From: CAIUSP01 sp040375675
GTDB taxonomy: Bacteria > Actinomycetota > Thermoleophilia > Solirubrobacterales > 70-9
Direction: 5' to 3'
Assembly: GCA_040375675.1 (NCBI GenBank)
Contig: JBEIRY010000074.1
Coordinates: forward strand, 1 to 7,371
Length of the DNA: 7,371 bases
The notes beneath the pieces were generated by a model that was not told the DNA's origin, searched no databases, and saw only the letters and a list, made by a program, of their open reading frames with translations. Shown in pieces: positions 6,381 through 7,371 of this stretch. Both the position numbers and the translations under genes were made by a program. The stretch's first letter is position 1. Every line of letters starts with the position of its first letter.

Positions 6381-6617
6381 ATGGCTCAAGCGCAAAAGAA
6401 GGGGTCCGAACGGGCCGAGATCGGATTCTCCGGAGGCCAGGTGGCGGCAGTCCGGATGACGGCCAAGCAGATGACCGACCTGCGAAAGGCACTCGACGGT
6501 GGCGAGGGATGGCACGATCTCGAAACAGATGACGGTCAGCTCTCGGTCGACCTCGCGAAGGTTGCCTTCATCAGGGTGGCTTCGACCGATCAGCGGATCG
6601 GGTTCAGCGACTCCTGA
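6381..6617 (+). CDS. Small conserved-looking hypothetical protein (78 aa)
   Basis: I do not recognise the family. It starts one base after the epimerase stop with a GGAGG ribosome binding site, which argues for a real, cotranscribed gene. The protein is soluble, with no signal peptide or membrane segment and no cysteine. A basic N-terminus (residues 1-10) is followed by a likely beta strand (IGFSGGQVAAVRM), a helix (TAKQMTDLRKAL), a GGEGWHDLETDDGQ turn, and another strand (LAKVAFIRV). This alternation of strand, helix and strands could form a small alpha/beta or beta-barrel fold, perhaps a binding or regulatory subunit. No catalytic motif is seen. Codon use resembles the neighbours. Confidence 0.75.
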   Translation: MAQAQKKGSERAEIGFSGGQVAAVRMTAKQMTDLRKALDGGEGWHDLETDDGQLSVDLAKVAFIRVASTDQRIGFSDS

Positions 6618-6640
6618 CCCGGGGCCTGACCTCCTTCGAC

Positions 6641-7144
6641 TTGTTTGCCGATCTCGACAGGCGCGTTCTCTACACGATGCGCACGCGCTGTCACGGCCGC
6701 GTAACCGAAGCGATCGCCAGAGTGCTCGGCAAGATCGGAGAGCACGGTGCGATCTGGTTTGCGCTCGGCATCCTCTTTGCCCTGATCGATCCGGCCAACC
6801 GCTGGGAATGGTTGTTTGCCGGCGTGCTCGGACCGGTCGGAATCGTCTTGAACTTCCTGGTCAAGCTCGTGGTCAAGCGCCCGCGTCCGCAGATCCCGGG
6901 ATTCCCCCCGATCGGCGGTGCACCCAGCTCGTTGAGCTTTCCCTCTGCCCACGCCACCTCTTCGTTTGCCGCGGCCACCGCGATGACCCGGGTAGATGAC
7001 ACCGCCGCGTACCTCTTCATCCTCGCCTTCGCGATCGCCCTCTGCCGGCCGTATCTCGGTATGCACTACCCGAGTGATGTGATCGCGGGCGCGATCCTCG
7101 GAGCGATCCTCGGCCTGGTCTGGCCGCTCGGGCTCGTCTCTTGA
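6641..7144 (+). CDS. PAP2-family integral membrane phosphatase
   Basis: A 167-residue membrane protein of the PAP2/vanadium-haloperoxidase superfamily, expected to dephosphorylate a lipid phosphate (phosphatidic acid or an undecaprenyl-pyrophosphate-like substrate) at the membrane's outer face. The three signature motifs are visible: KLVVKRPRP (K75, R82, P83), PSAH (S102, H104; Ala replaces the usual Gly) and RPYLGMHYPSD (R136, H142, D146). Hydrophobic segments lie at about 37-50, 57-75, 122-135 and 147-165, consistent with several membrane spans. The proposed start is a TTG at 6641, because FADLDRRVL fits the N-terminus of such proteins; the first in-frame ATG is at 6677 and would remove it. 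Neither has a convincing ribosome binding site. The gene lies 23 bases after the small hypothetical gene and 31 before ychF. The exact substrate cannot be told. Confidence 0.87.
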   Translation: MFADLDRRVLYTMRTRCHGRVTEAIARVLGKIGEHGAIWFALGILFALIDPANRWEWLFAGVLGPVGIVLNFLVKLVVKRPRPQIPGFPPIGGAPSSLSFPSAHATSSFAAATAMTRVDDTAAYLFILAFAIALCRPYLGMHYPSDVIAGAILGAILGLVWPLGLVS

Positions 7145-7163
7145 CTGTTCGCACCAGCCATCT

Positions 7164-7168
7164 GAGGG
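7164..7168 (+). promoter_or_regulatory. Ribosome binding site for ychF
   Basis: GAGGG lies seven bases before the ATG at 7176 in the 31-base gap after the PAP2 gene. Confidence 0.65.
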
Positions 7169-7175
7169 CGACCGG

Positions 7176-7371
7176 ATGAAGGTCGGGATAGTCGGGCTGC
7201 CGAACGCAGGCAAGTCGACGCTCTTCAATGCTCTCACTGCGGCGGGCGCCGAGACGGGCGCCTATCCGTTCACCACCATCGATCCCAATGTCGCGATCGT
7301 CGAGGTCCCCGACAAGCGGTTGGATGAACTCGCAGCGACTCTGAACGCCTCCAAGATCACCCCGGCAACGG
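7176..7371 (+). CDS. ychF: Ribosome-binding ATPase YchF (5' part; continues past the right edge)
   Basis: The first 65 codons of the universally conserved Obg-related P-loop protein YchF (OLA1 in eukaryotes), which binds ribosomes and prefers ATP to GTP. MKVGIVGLPNAGKSTLFNAL is the typical start with the G1/P-loop GLPNAGKS (residues 7-14). PFTTIDPNVAIVEVPDKRLDEL follows and is characteristic of YchF rather than of Obg or Era, particularly the I-D/E-PN-V segment and the V-PD-RLD-L run. The region that decides nucleotide preference (the NxxE-type G4 motif), the helical domain and the TGS domain lie outside the window. The start has a good ribosome binding site. The gene may be the last of the row beginning at the M20 hydrolase. 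Confidence 0.95.
   Translation, partial: MKVGIVGLPNAGKSTLFNALTAAGAETGAYPFTTIDPNVAIVEVPDKRLDELAATLNASKITPAT

Noticed and set aside
1..7371. Defence, CRISPR, toxin-antitoxin, prophage or insertion-sequence content
   Set aside because: No spacer-repeat array, transposase, integrase, terminal inverted repeats or toxin pair was visible; apart from the secreted pair the genes are ordinary metabolic and housekeeping families.

Overview
The window is high-GC, densely packed bacterial DNA. GC-rich codon use, secreted multi-domain proteins with choice-of-anchor D (ASH-like) Ig folds, and a methylmalonyl-CoA epimerase suggest a high-GC Gram-positive actinobacterium, possibly of the Thermoleophilia/Solirubrobacterales type. 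That placement is inference; there is no rRNA or marker gene here that fixes it.

Layout. (1) 1-1547, minus strand: an NAD(P)-dependent aldehyde dehydrogenase whose C-terminal end lies beyond the left edge, with an unusual lysine/alanine-rich, histone H1-like N-terminal tail. (2) 1548-1747: a 200-base divergent intergenic region with a perfect 12-base palindrome and a good ribosome binding site for the next gene. (3) 1748-4369, plus strand: two tandem, abutting genes for secreted proteins. The first has a signal peptide, a six-bladed YWTD-like beta-propeller, one ASH-like domain and a C-terminal module. The second keeps the same signal peptide and the same C-terminal module, but its propeller is reduced to half a blade and it carries two ASH-like domains. 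A strong hairpin at 4380-4406 follows the pair. (4) 4408-4607: intergenic, nothing firm seen. (5) 4608-7371, plus strand: a close-packed row of an M20-family metallopeptidase/amidohydrolase, methylmalonyl-CoA epimerase, a 78-residue unknown protein, a PAP2-family membrane phosphatase, and the start of ychF, which runs off the right edge.

The right-hand genes are spaced 1 to 31 bases apart and may be cotranscribed, but they do not form one obvious pathway: peptide or acyl-amino-acid hydrolysis, propionate/methylmalonyl-CoA metabolism, lipid phosphate hydrolysis and a translation-associated ATPase. The most unusual material is the secreted tandem pair, which looks like a duplication followed by exchange of the middle domains, and the cationic tail on the aldehyde dehydrogenase. 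I found no CRISPR array, tRNA, rRNA, insertion sequence or defence cassette.
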